Source of the DNA: Macrocybe gigantea
Lineage: Eukaryota; Basidiomycota; Agaricomycetes; Agaricales; Callistosporiaceae
Direction: 5' to 3'
Assembly (NCBI GenBank): GCA_011319805.1
Contig: SJRY01000080.1
Location: 124,001-188,000 of the forward strand
DNA: 64,000 nucleotides
The notes beneath the pieces are model-generated. The model did not search any database. It was not told the origin of the DNA and saw only the letters and a list, made by a program, of their open reading frames with translations. A program made the position numbers and the translations under genes. Of this stretch, positions 33,696-46,413 are shown piece after piece; within the stretch, counting starts at the first letter, position 1, and every line of letters begins with the position of its first letter.

Positions 33696-35316
33696 TCAAG
33701 GTCTATCTGCCGCGTCAAGCACATTCTGTCGCCACTGCCTCGCGTCTACCTGCTGGTTGATACCTCCAACATCCACCGACGGCAGTCCGTGTGATGGGTT
33801 CTGATATTGCGATAGCCCCGCCGAAAGCGGCGTCGTCGAGCGCGACGCGCCGTTATGTACACTCACTGCCATAGAACGCATCGAGTATGGAGATATGGTG
33901 TGTTGTCTAGGTACAGACCCGTTTCCTGCGGGACGCAGCACCATCGGCGTGGCGGGGGTATCCCCACTCCAATGGCCTCCGTGCTCAATTACGTTTGTCA
34001 ATGATCGTGTCCGATAATGGTTCACATAGGCGAGGTTTCTGTATGTGTACGGGTAGCCATCGCTTCTTGTCGTCCGGACCGATGCGATGGACATTGGCGA
34101 GCCAATCCGCGGGACTGGATCCGTGAATGGGTTGGGCAAGGGTCGTGGAGGGATTTCCAGCCCGGGTGGGGGAGGGCGTGAAGGGTAGGGCGCAGAATGC
34201 TGGCCCACGTACGGCCGGAAAGACATCGGCGTGCTTGCACCACTGCGGTCTACCGATGAAAAACTCGGTGACAGGGAGTGCATCGAGAAATTTGATGCGG
34301 AATAGTTCATCGAGAACGGTGTGCCAGATCGAAACGCACCATAACGCTCGTTCAACAGTGCCTCGCGACGGCTGAGGACAGACAGAGTCCTGACTGTTGA
34401 TGCAGGACTTTTAAGTGAGGGCACGTAAGCTTGAATGAAGGATTCGCTGGAATCGACGCTTTGGCGTTTGCCGTTCACTTGTCGACTCAACAGCCTCGTG
34501 TCGGAATGCACCGATGACACGGAGGAACGACCAGACTTATTACCCTTCTCAGTCAAAGCAGCCTCGGGGTTTGGAGGCGGTGGAGGCGGCGGTATGTACG
34601 ACATGACTGCGAGGAAGAAAGCATAAACTATCACTGGGCAGGTGATTAAACCGGCACACTGAGACTTTGTTCTTGAAAAGGCTCAACCTACATATTGCGG
34701 AAAGTACCCATCCCACTATGACGGTGGCCGACTCGACCCGCCGACAGTTGGATTCAGATCCTGTTGACATCAATATCAATACTGCATGCAGACCACTCCA
34801 AGCTTCTAAGTTTACCAAGATTATTGCACGGAAAAGTAGGACCGGACAATGCGAACGTGATAGTTCCTCCTAGCGAAGTCAATTCATAAGCTCAGACCAA
34901 CTACAGCAATACCGTTCTTTTTTTCACCTAGTTGAAAGAAGAGGACAAGGGAAATTCGCGCGGCATCCAACCAAAGGCGAAATCGTACAACGATCCTATA
35001 CGCAATGTTACATATCATACCCATTGTTCGCTGCAAGAAGCATTCGACTTACATCAAGTACAGCAAAACAGTGGTGACGCCGTTTATGGCCAGCAATATA
35101 ATGACGATGATGCCTATGATGAAGGTCTGAAAACATCTGGAGGAAAAAAAATTGAAAAATGAAGTTACGTTGATTGACATTGTACGCCTGCCATTCGCGA
35201 CCGAGCAGCGCTGCAAAGGCGATAGCCAAAGCAAGGCTAATGAGAGTCGATAAAGCTGATATGAGGCGCCAGCGTTCGACACTTTTCGTTTCTACAGGGA
35301 GAAGTTTGAAACGCAC
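33696..35316 (-). CDS. Four-helix membrane protein with Pro/Ser-rich cytosolic tail
   Basis: Several exons encode four predicted membrane helices: RLISALSTLISLALAIAFAA, FIIGIIVIILLAINGVTT, AWSGLHAVLILM and VIVGWVLSAI joined to YAFFLAVMSYI. The last helix is followed at once by seven prolines and then about 290 residues rich in Ser, Pro, Tyr and Arg that look disordered. The helices resemble MARVEL-like or tetraspan fungal membrane proteins, but I cannot assign a family. The N-terminal exon is not resolved; no ATG is in frame with VETKSVERWRL near 35300, so a further exon upstream is likely. It is divergent from the proton channel gene. Confidence 0.6.
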
Positions 35317-35650
35317 CGAAAACAGCTATTCTCGCTTTCTTAAAAAAATACCAAAGCGTCGACATTTCAGGGTGAAGAGAGCACAAGAGAAGTCAAATAA
35401 AGCAGGAAAAGAGCGAATAAAACGAAACAAGAAAAAAGCAGACCGCCAAGGCGCAGCAGAAGCGGCCAGCGGAAAAGAGAAGAAAGGAGAACAAACGAAA
35501 CCCTGGGCATAATCGGGGCAGCCGTGTCGAACTTATAAGGTGACCTGTAGATTTGCACAGAGACGACTCTCCATGACAGGGAGCGCTGGACGTCAAAAGC
35601 CTGTGCCAATATTAACGCGATTCCGCGCCGCCGCACAGGTGTAACATCAA

Positions 35651-36487
35651 ATGTCCTCTAGCAACACGCGTGACATGTCACGAGCGGTGCGGCTGTCCAC
35701 CCAGCCTTTTAGACTCATGTCCGAGCAAGACCCTTTGCTGCCAGTCCAGGACGGCGGTCAGGAAGGTTTCAAAGTCAGGCAGAGTATCCGAACATGGCGC
35801 ACCAAGACCGCCCACCTCCTTGAAAGTCGGACCTTGCATCAGACCGTCATCACCTTGGTGCGCTACGTAATGTCATCCGTCCAGACGCGCCAAGCGAAAC
35901 TCGTTCTCTTCCTCAGACGCTCATCGACGCGACGTGCGCCTTTGTGGACTTAGCGTATACACTTTTGTCGCCGTCATGCACGCCTACTGGCCCAGACGCC
36001 CCGCTGTGGCTGGACGTCCTGGCGTATATCTCTCTCACCATCAACACGTTCTTTCTTGTTGAAGTTCCCTTGTCGCTGTGGGCTTTCGGCGTTGAGTACT
36101 ACAATCCTTTCGGAGACGTTGTTCATTCCTCTTTGCACCTGTTCGATGCCTTCATTGTCATCACCACGTTTGTCCTGGAAGTGGGTCTAAAAGGACGCGT
36201 CAAAGAGCTTGCTGCCCTGCTTGTCATCTTCCGATTATGGCGAATCGTTAAACTAGCCGGCGGTGAGTGCAACTTTGTACCTTTTCTTGTTGTGAAACAC
36301 GTCCACATATCGACGGGTGATAGGCATCGCCGTCGGTGCCGGCGAAATCGAAGAGGAGGTTGCCAACGAATTGAAAACTACAAGGCAGGAGCTGGAAAGC
36401 GCAAAACACCAGTTAAACATTGCTCGGGAAGAAAATTGGAAACTGAGACGCCGCATCGCATCTATGGGTGGAGATAGCGAACCTTAA
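35651..36487 (+). CDS. Voltage-gated proton channel (Hv1 family)
   Basis: Three exons (35651-35857, 35917-36262, 36324-36487) encode 238 residues. There are four helices and no pore domain. S1 contains TLIDATCAFVDLAYTLL, whose first Asp matches the Hv1 selectivity-filter aspartate. S2 is TINTFFLVEVPLSLWAFG, S3 HLFDAFIVITTFVLEVGL, and S4 LVIFRLWRIVKLAG, giving R-x-W-R-x-x-K in place of the animal R-x-W-R-x-x-R. A C-terminal coiled coil (EIEEEVANELKTTRQELES) fits dimerisation, as in animal Hv1. Proton efflux across the plasma membrane or vacuole is the expected role. Family assignment rests on the S1 aspartate plus the S4 motif and is strong. Confidence 0.88.
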
Positions 36488-36653
36488 TACATGGAGAACT
36501 GTTGTATATTACATACTGATTCGTGCGAATATTGTATGAAGGCGCATCTAGGCTAAGGACCTAAAGCTACATTTGCATTATCCAGATCGAAGAAGAATAT
36601 TGTCCAAGAATAAATGTCCACGTTACAGTCCTTTTCGTCAGAAATTTCATCAG

Positions 36654-37960
36654 TTATGGCGATGGCGAACGAGGGACGGTATGAACGTTGACTCCTCGAA
36701 TAGCATCTGCCCGGATCCATTCAGACAGTCTAGGAAGGGGAATCGGCAGGTCATGATTTTCGACGGAAACAGGAAACGGCTGCAAGGGGCTTCGTGGCCG
36801 CGAGAGCATGAATGACTCCCGGAATTTCTCGATGAACCGTGAACCGGCTGTTGTTCCTTGAACTCTGAGCGGTGGAGTAGGTGATAGCAGTGTTGCGCTA
36901 GTGGCAGGAGAGGGCCTGGATGACGCTCCGTCCTGGACCTTGAACGGTGCATCAAGACCGCGGCGGATATTTTGTGCCTGTGCCCAAGGCGCCTTTTCTT
37001 GTTCCGGCGAAGACGAGATGGGGTTCTGCACTGACGCGTCCACATCAGCAACGTAACGTGACCACGCCTCGAGCGTGGATTGAGTGAACTTCTCTCGTCG
37101 CCCAGAACATTCGACGTCCTTGAACCAAGGGACGGAATAAACTTTTTCCGACCAGATGTGTGGGTGCTCCGACGCGTGAGTGAAAGCTGTTATGACCAAC
37201 ATGAAACAGTGAATCGCAGCTGAGGTGTCGTGATGAGCCTCGTGTCCAGAGCAAAATATGCTTGTTCTCCTTACCCATTATAGCGCTCGACCACGTTGTT
37301 GGTACGAGCAGGTAGGCGGATGCACATAGGCTCCAGCTCGCTATAAATACAAGTGACATTAGACTCTGCAACGTCAAGATGTTGGCGTCGATTGGACTTA
37401 CAGTTCTTGACACAAATGTCTGGAATCATGATGGTCGAGCTGATTGCCCCAGCTGCCAACATTGTGTATCGGAAAATTTTAATGTCGAGAGAAAACGATT
37501 ATCAGCTTACATATTTGCATGACGCTGAGTACTCCGGACCATATGCATTCAAGCGCCAAGTGGGACGTGTTAGCCTTTGGCAGAGCAAGATCTGCCAGTC
37601 CTCTGATGATTGTGAGCACCGGCACAAGTGCAACTAATATGATGGAATGCGTACAGCGCGATGAAAAAAAACACCGCACAACTGTTAAAAACCAAGAAGA
37701 CGGACGTGGTAGATGCTAGAAATATGCCGATCACGTTAGAAACATGGCGGCTTGATTTTGCAACAGAACAATTTACCAGATAACCCTGCTGCCAAACTGA
37801 CGTTGATGTTCCATGCAGAAAAGATCAAAATGAGAACATTTAGTTGAAAAAGTAGCGCTGCAATTGGGCTACGTTTAATATGGCTGACCCAGATTTTCTA
37901 TTAGCAAAGAACCCGCGCACCGAAAATGACGAAGCGTGCGACAATGAATGGGCCCATCAT
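36654..37960 (-). CDS. Small four-helix membrane protein, tandem paralogue A
   Basis: The gene starts MMGPFIVARFVIF at 37960. After introns it continues ALLFQLNVLILIFSAWNINVSLA, VFNSCAVFFFIALYAFHHILVALVPVLT, LECIWSGVLSVMQIAGA and SLVFIASWSLCASAYLLV, then the juxtamembrane stretch HPHIWSEKVYSVPWF. A disordered Ser/Pro-rich tail of about 150 residues follows, ending VHTVPRSPSP. The layout of four helices, a His/Pro-rich turn, a conserved I-W-x-x-x-V-x-x-x-P-W and a long tail is shared with the next gene upstream on the same strand. MARVEL-like proteins have this form, but a family was not confirmed. At least six exons are needed. Confidence 0.6.
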
Positions 37961-38401
37961 CCTGACAAAGGTTGTTGATCTCGGAATGGAAGGGACTGAG
38001 TTCGTGAGGTTGAAGAGTAGGTCTACAGTCGTGAAGGAGCGCTTGGAGTTCAAGGTGAAAATAAATGCGAAAAAAAAATGAAGAAAAGAATGTTAGGATT
38101 CGTCCGCCAGTGACGCCGCCAGGGGAATTATTGTCGTTGATGTTCCCGCATACTTATTGGGTCCCACAGAAGAGCCAAAAAGGGCACGGAGCGCGCCGGC
38201 ATAAGATAGAACAATGGGCTTTGGAAGGGCATCGACCGAGAACAATAGGCCTGCCGTTGCCGTCCCTTTCTGAACAAAGGACATACTTATGCTTACGTAA
38301 CACAATGCAGAGGCCTAAAATACAAAAGAAAAATTGTACATCGTAGATTGGCATCCCGTCAGCTGCAGGTATATACGGGTCTGCAACGGCCGTCTGTTGC
38401 A
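37961..38401. other. 441-bp spacer between tandem paralogues
   Basis: The spacer separates the stop of paralogue B from the start of paralogue A, both on the minus strand. A minus-strand open stretch at 38093-38305 (containing VQKGTATAGLLFSVDALPKP) is hydrophobic in part but cannot be joined to either gene by clear splice sites. Confidence 0.3.
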
Positions 38402-39781
38402 TTAAAGGTCCCCGGGTGTCCATAGTCTTCCGCCTTGGCCCTGTCGGAATGTCGTGCCTGGCTCCGCTTGTTCCACAACATTGGATGTCGTCGAATCTCC
38501 CTGATTTGGTTTTCTCCTCTGAGGGCGCAGAGGCTCCATTACCGCACCCAGCCTCGGCCAGTCGCCAAGCACAGAAGGCGATTCGTGCTCCATAGCCAAC
38601 TGGTTTCCCGTCTGCGGACACGAAGGCGGCGTTCGAGGGGCAAGCATAGCCTGCAGATGCTGGGGATAAAAGGACGAATTCTGCATGTGAGATACCTCAG
38701 CGGCGCCACGCGGAGGTTCTTGGCATGCTGCGGGCTCAGGGCGAGCGATACGTTCAGGTGGCCGGTAGTGTTCGATTTCATACTCGGCACTCAAGCCGGA
38801 ATTATACTTGAAGATGGTGGGCGGGACAGCCTTTTGAGGTCTAGGCGCTACAATAGAGGGCATCCTTTTGGCGAAATTGTGACGGGTGGGTGAAGACGGA
38901 GGACTAGGCAAACGCAGACGGCAGGTCGCAGACCACGGGAATCTATGGACCTGGCGGGTCCATATCCGAGGATCATGTTTGGCATGCATCGCAGATGTAC
39001 TAGCCAGCAGGCTAAAGTACAGCAGAACTGGGCATTGCAAGGCTCAGATAAGGACAAAAGACGACAAGACATTTGGACCAGAGAACTCACGAGTAATGGT
39101 AGAAATCCAGCAGAATGCGATCAAGACACGGGCAGACAGACAACCGCGTGGAAGCACTGGCGAGGTCGTTCCGATACCGCCAGTACCCGCTGGCACACCC
39201 AACGCCTCGCACATTCGTTTGAGTTCCGTAACCGATACGACGAGAGAGCCAACTTCGCACCATCGGTCAGCAAGCCAATTTCACCGAGACCGGGAGCACG
39301 ATTAGATCTTTACCGAAGTACAAGAGCCAGAAGAAGCACACCCAAACGCACTCAACCCACACACGGCTGGTGACGGGATCTTCCCTTATCAATTCCACGG
39401 CAATTCTGCGTTATTCAAGGGAGGCTGAAGTCAGGGAAGGCACCAGAAAGCGAAACTGGTCCACACATTGTGAAGATGAAAACGAGTCCAAGACAACCCA
39501 AACAAGTCAGATAGATGTCGATGCCCGCTGAAGATCGTGCAGGAGTGGGTCGCTGAAGGTAGACGGCAAGGGGGAGAGGGTTCATACGTACAATTCCAAT
39601 CTACAAGAACCTCGGCAATGCTATGATTCCAGACAGCGACGCTAGCTACCACGGCGCTGCATATGATAAAAGAACCTGGTCAAACCCAAGAAAAGAACTA
39701 CGGATAAGAGTGCGGTTATAAAGAAACGAGAGCTTGCAGACCGAACACAGCATATCGCACATATTTTATGATATTTCGCAT
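38402..39781 (-). CDS. Small four-helix membrane protein, tandem paralogue B
   Basis: The gene starts MRNIIKYVRYAVFGLQALV at 39781 and continues after an intron with AVVASVAVWNHSIAEVLVDWN. Other exons give DIYLTCLGCLGLVFIFTM and LIAFCWISTITL joined to LLYFSLLASTSAMHAKHDPRIWTRQVHRFPW. The stretch DPRIWTRQVHRFPW lines up with HPHIWSEKVYSVPWF of paralogue A at the same place after the last helix. A tail of about 190 residues follows, rich in Pro, Arg, Gln and Glu, ending LWTPGDL. Exon borders in the middle are approximate. Function unknown. Confidence 0.55.
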
Positions 39782-40004
39782 GCTTTGAACATGGAGACGT
39801 AGATGGGGTGGACGTGTTGGGAGAAAGAAGCAGCAGCGAGACCAGCTCTTGAGAATTGGCAGTTGGCAGCACGCCACTGGGCGTCGAAGCACACTCAAAG
39901 GACGTTTGATTCCTGATGGAAAATCAAACTCAGCCAACAATAAACACCGTCGTACATGCGCATATATACTCCATAACATACACCATCGTCCTCATCCTCA
40001 TTCT

Positions 40005-43000
40005 TCAGGCGGGTACGGCCATAGAAATCTTGGTATCGACGTCGAATTTGCCCCCAACAACACTCGCCCCGGCTTGATCCAATGTCCGACAGTCATCTGG
40101 TGCTCCGAATGACTTAATCCGATGCCTTGTCGGATCGATTTTTGTCCCGGATGTCGAATGTCCATTGCACTTATTTGGAATACCAATCCGGACCGTGTGC
40201 ATGCCGTCGTTGAAGCTACAACTCGTGCACTCGAAGATTACGGGTTGGGAAGGAGGTCGAGAAAATGTGAATACGGCTTGCAAACGCTTCTGGGATTGAT
40301 GGCAATGAGGTGCTGCGCCACTAGCTTGTGGGGTGTTTGTGATGTATGACCGAACGTCAGGTGATGAATCTTGTGAGAGACGCTCAACGATGCTCGATGG
40401 TATCTGCGATACCGAATCTGTGCCGAGGAAGCGCGACGCTGAATGGTTTGTTGAAATGGAATCAATCCGAAGAGTGCCCCAAAGCCTGCCTGAAATCAGC
40501 TTGAGCAGCCTCGCTACACCGATCCGGACGCCGACAACTGGATCATCAGCCAAAGATGAGAATGTTGTCCAGAAGGCATTGTCCAAAGACAGTAAGGAAC
40601 GACCGTTGTCTTCAAGAGTGATGAGCGATTGTTGGCATGCTACATAACTGGTGAGGAAGAGACATCGATCAGCCTGCATAACAGGGATTAAATTTTCACC
40701 TACGTCATCCGCTTCTTGTACGAGTCCGATTCTGCGAAACCCTGGATGGCCAAGGAAAGGCTCGATAACAACTCTGGTTTGGTCAAAGAAAACCTCAACC
40801 AGACATGGGGCAGCTGATAAAAGCATGTCAACAGAATGCATAGGGCAAGATGATGTTCGCTCACCGTTCTTATGGCGGTCTCCCTAACCGCTGCTGCATT
40901 GTCCTCCAATGTGCGCAAGAGTAATTCCTTCACCAAGTGGTGCATCCGCGAACTTTTAGCTAGCTTGATAACCTCAGACAGGGCCTTCGCGATACTTTCT
41001 CGCTCCCTCCAACTTCTGAATCGTTTTTCATCCCAGACCAGGATCAGCTCGCGAAGGACAACACAGGCCGAATCATCATCCAGAGCCGGTATAAAAGTGT
41101 CAAGACATTCAACAACTTTCAGTCTGACTTCTTCTTCTGCCGCCCGTACAGCGCCGCGCCACACTTGAAGGAGATCACGTCGGGCGTTTTCCGGGCCGAT
41201 GATTTTGGCTAGTTCGCCAAGGCTAGCCGCAAGCGTGCGACGTACTTTGAATGCGTCGTCGGCGGCGATGTCGAGATACTGGTCGCGTAGCAAATGCCAT
41301 CGGTCTCTCCCCATAGAGAGAGCCACCGCTGGATAGTTAAAGGCGCATATAAGAGGACGTTCCGCGTCTCGATAGAACGACTCCAGCGGACTGTCTTGTG
41401 TTTCTTCGTGGCTATCCTGTCCCTGACGGTGCCCAAGGAAGAGATGTAGGAGCTCTAAAGGAGGGCCTCCGTCGTCTTCATGGAACATATACAGCACTTC
41501 GCCAAGAGCTTCCAAGACGCCAGACCTTACAGTAGATGACGGATCTCTAGACATGGACACCACGACTCCTAAAGCTAATGAGCGGCGCTGGGCAGCTGAC
41601 AGGCGCGACAAAATCGCGGGCAATGCAAATAAAGCCGAATGACGGACATGCCAGACCTTGTCTCTTGTCAAAGATTCGAACAACGGCAACTAGCATGAAA
41701 GAAGCGGTAGAATCCACAATCCGCGAGTCAGCTTATCCGCGCCGAAGGAAGGAGTTTTATTGTTTTTTTTTTTTCAAGATTAAACGCACCAAAGAGCTCG
41801 TCACAACCTCACGTGGGACAACTTTTGCCAAAGCGCCCACTGCAAAAGAAGCTTCCCTGCGCACCCAATAAACGGGATCTCTGCCGACGTGCTCGACCTC
41901 TTTTACAAATGCTTCCTTCATTTCATCCGTCAGAGAACCTGATGCATTAGGAGACGTCAGTCGCTATACTCGTGGCGTACAGAGCGCCAAAAAAAAAGCG
42001 AGAGATAAAGACGAACCGCTCGCGGCGACAGAAGCCATAAGACTCATGCTGGATAGTCTTCCAACGGCTGCTTGTTCATCGTGCTCCGTCATCTCGTGTT
42101 GCATCTGATTGACGCTCAGGCCTGACAATCTCCATGAAGCGGTTGTAACATTCAGGTTGGTAGGCCACGTCTCATCGACAGATGACGTAGAATTCTGAAA
42201 GGTGTCAGAGTCGGGAGAAGGAGCATCCCGCCCAGGCGGAGTCAGAGCTAGAATCGATGCCGTTGAATGATGACTGGACGATAATACTGTTTCCGACTCG
42301 GAGATGTATGACGTTGTAGGAAGCGATGTGGGAAAGTAGGGGTTGATATCTGGATGTTCTGGCGGGGTATAGAACACAAGTTCCTCGTCAGGCGTCAACG
42401 GGGAGAGGGATGGCGACGAATGGGGTTTATCGCTTTGGAAGGTTAGGCCTGAATGCGGAACACCGGCATGGAACTCGTCAGGATGGTCAACAATATCCAC
42501 ATCCAATTTTCCCATGCCAATGACAACTTGTTGCAGGATTTCGTCTCTGAACATGGCCCGTTCGGAGCGATGAAATAGACCGGAGGACCAATTACAGTCG
42601 TCGTTATCATCACATGATGCGTCATACAAATGCGGATCATCTTCCCTTTCGTCCGCCTTGCGCAGACGGGTGAGGAGAGTGACGACTGCTAGTTGCGCTG
42701 CACCGCCAATAAGCGCGTTTGAGGTGAGCAGGAGAGTGCCAAGAATGGGGGTGAAAGCCTGTACAGAGATGGCAGAAGATGGCCCTGGAGCAGAGTCGTC
42801 TGGGATGATCTGACAATGCTGAATTATGCGGTACGAGTTTAGCCAAGGGCAAAACGAAGACTGGTCGGGTGACTGACAGTAAAAAACCACCAGATGATGG
42901 AGACGAGTTCGACAGCGAGCGCGTGTTTTACCTGATCATCTGTTCCCCGGAGAAAAAGTGGATTAGCTGGACAAAACTCGGTGGCCAGGAGGAGCACGTA

Positions 43001-43320
43001 CCGTCGTCTACGGCGAGGGTAGAGAGCAGAGGGAGGACGTACTGGATTGCATCGAACGGGGAGACCTGATCGAGGAATGAGGGGAGGGCGTGTGCGATGA
43101 AGATCCTGTGAAAGGATGCGTTGCTGCGAGAAAAGAGGTAGATCTTCTCGAGGGTGGTGAGGGAATCGTCGTCGAGGGCAAGGTGGAGTGGAAGGTCTGT
43201 GGTGGGGACGAGAGGCGGCGGGGACGAGGGGGAGGGAGAGGTTGGGGGAGTGTAGTAGACGTCTTGAGAATGTAAGGGGAGGGTAGGAGGAGGAAGGTCG
43301 ATGTGAGTGGGACGAGCCAT
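40005..43320 (-). CDS. PP4R1-like HEAT-repeat phosphatase regulatory subunit
   Basis: This large gene begins MARPTHIDLPPPTLPLHSQDV at 43320 and has a conserved N-terminal block (LTTLEKIYLFSRSNASFHRIFIAHALPSFLDQV, then FDAIQYVLPLLSTLAVDD). After a low-complexity insert come many HEAT repeats: PLFESLTRDKVWHVRHSALFALPAILSRL, SRDPSSTVRSGVLEALGEVLYMF, KVRRTLAASLGELAKIIGPENARRDLLQVW and DNAAAVRETAIRT. The arrangement matches regulatory subunit 1 of protein phosphatase 4, or a related PP2A-type A subunit. It would act as a scaffold for a PP4 catalytic subunit. The C-terminal 130 residues after the last repeats are Ser/Thr-rich. At least six exons are needed. Confidence 0.8.
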
Positions 43321-43411
43321 TTGAAGGAGAGGGACAGCGAATTTGAAGTATTTAGAAAAAAAAAATACAGCGATTTGTTTTGGATTGGTACAAACAAATG
43401 ATGACATCATT

Positions 43412-44917
<1,506 letters not shown>

Positions 44918-45560
44918 GGTACGTGAGCGAGAGTCGAAGCAACGCTACGATCGTTTATATCGACCGCTACGCGAGGTCGCCGACAGCGCAAGCCAGGTGA
45001 AAACAGAAAAGCGACCCACGTGATAATTATCCAGGAGATATGCTGTGTCCTACCGTGTCGATTGAACGTTGTAGTATGTTCGTCTCGAGGAATTCGTTGC
45101 GATTTGCTAGAAAGATCTTTCTGTCTTTTTTTGTAGACGATGATAAGTAATCGATCGCCCTGACTTGACTCATTCTGGACCCCAGCAAAGTGCTTTGTAT
45201 TCCTCTGCCCGTGGACCCCGAGGACCGATCTGTTCCGATCTCAGCTTATCAAGGGTCGATCGACGCTCGACGCTCGGCAAGTGGCTAGCAATGTCCGACT
45301 AGGTAGCTCTGGCCAGTCCAGACCGCAGATATGAAGGGAATAGCATTGGAAAGAGGTAATAATACGAAGACTACAAGTATCAACTAGCTAGGCCACCAAC
45401 GCCGCGCATGCCGCTGTGCCTCGACATTAGGATTAGACCAAGGGAGGGCAATAAATAAATAATACAAGGAACATTGAGATATGCAGTGGTGAAGAGGAGA
45501 GGATGAATGACGGGGCGTGCGGCGAACCCTACGATGCTACGACTCGACAAACGGGAAACA
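44918..45560. other. 643-bp gap
   Basis: This stretch carries the promoter of the aminotransferase and the 3' flank of the AN1 gene, both on the minus strand. Three GATCG-type repeats appear near 45150-45280. I see no gene in it. Confidence 0.4.
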
Positions 45561-45849
45561 TTAAGCGGTAGCCAACTTCGGAGCGACCGTCCGCTCGCTT
45601 TCTAGCTTCAGCTTGTTGCGGTCGAAGGCCTGCTGTCGACAGTCTTCTAGATTGGTGCAGCTGTGATGCTCCGGCAGGCGGTGCTGAACAATGTTTCAGT
45701 CAGGAGCCAAGGGAGAGGAACAAGTGACGGCTCACCGTTCCGCAAAACTGTGCTCGACAATGAGGGCATTCACCAACAATCCGCAGAGCGGCGGAATTGC
45801 ACTGCGAGTCAGTCCCAACTTGGAATTGGCAACGCTTCTTGGCCGGCAT
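45561..45849 (-). CDS. AN1-type zinc-finger mini-protein
   Basis: Two exons (45849-45736 and 45683-45561, intron 52 nt) encode only 78 residues. Nearly the whole protein is one AN1 zinc finger: CQFQ, then CNSAA, GECPHCRAQFC, HRLPEHH and SC, giving the Cys/His pattern C..C..C..C..C..H..H..C. A short basic helix follows (CRQQAFDRNKLKLESER). It resembles yeast Tmc1 and small AN1 proteins induced by protein-folding or arsenite stress, which bind the proteasome/Cdc48 system; that role is inferred. An AG just before the start hints at a 5' UTR intron. It would be missed by simple length cut-offs. Confidence 0.85.
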
Positions 45850-46413
45850 GATAATGGTCAACGGTTCTGGAGATAGAGTGAGTCAACGAGTCTGAAATGT
45901 TTTTTTTTCCAGTCAATTTAGCGTAATTGTTAGGGGAAACGATGGACGTACAAAAAACTGTCTAGAGTAGAAAGCGGTGTTGCAAGGAAGAGGAAGATGA
46001 GTCGATCCGGGCCTTTTATATTGCACAGGTGGGCGACGCGTAAGCAACTTGTCTTCACCACGTGGCACCAACTCATTCCGATGACACCAAATTTAGCACT
46101 GCCTCACAAATTCATAAAGGGTTTCAGCGCTTACTAGATATGAATGAATTAAGCTGTGGGTATAGATCAAAGGAGTGTCTGGAATCCACCTCGAGCTACC
46201 GTATGTAAAGTAAGATAGGATATCGACGACCAACGCAAATGAATAGATGTCCGCTTGCAAAAACATATCTTTTGGCTGTCCGGATCTGAAGAATGGAATG
46301 GGTAAGAGGGGTAAAATAGTCGTTACGTTCAGGACGAGCTGTATCATGAGCCACGTTATTTGCTACTACAACCATCAGCGACGGCAGAAATAGGCATGAA
46401 TGCTCAAGTGAGC
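45850..46413. other. 564-bp gap with the AN1 promoter
   Basis: This stretch lies upstream of the AN1 gene and downstream of syntaxin. A TATA-like stretch (TTTTATATTG) occurs at about 46013-46022 in the AN1 upstream region. No gene is supported. Confidence 0.35.

Noticed and set aside
35367..35636. Minus-strand hydrophobic open frame upstream of the four-helix gene
   Set aside because: It is a C/T-rich stretch typical of fungal promoters; the hydrophobic residues follow from the base bias, though it could hide the missing first exon.
38886..39373. Long plus-strand open frames over paralogue B
   Set aside because: They are antisense to a better supported spliced gene, lack recognisable domains and show no usable start context.
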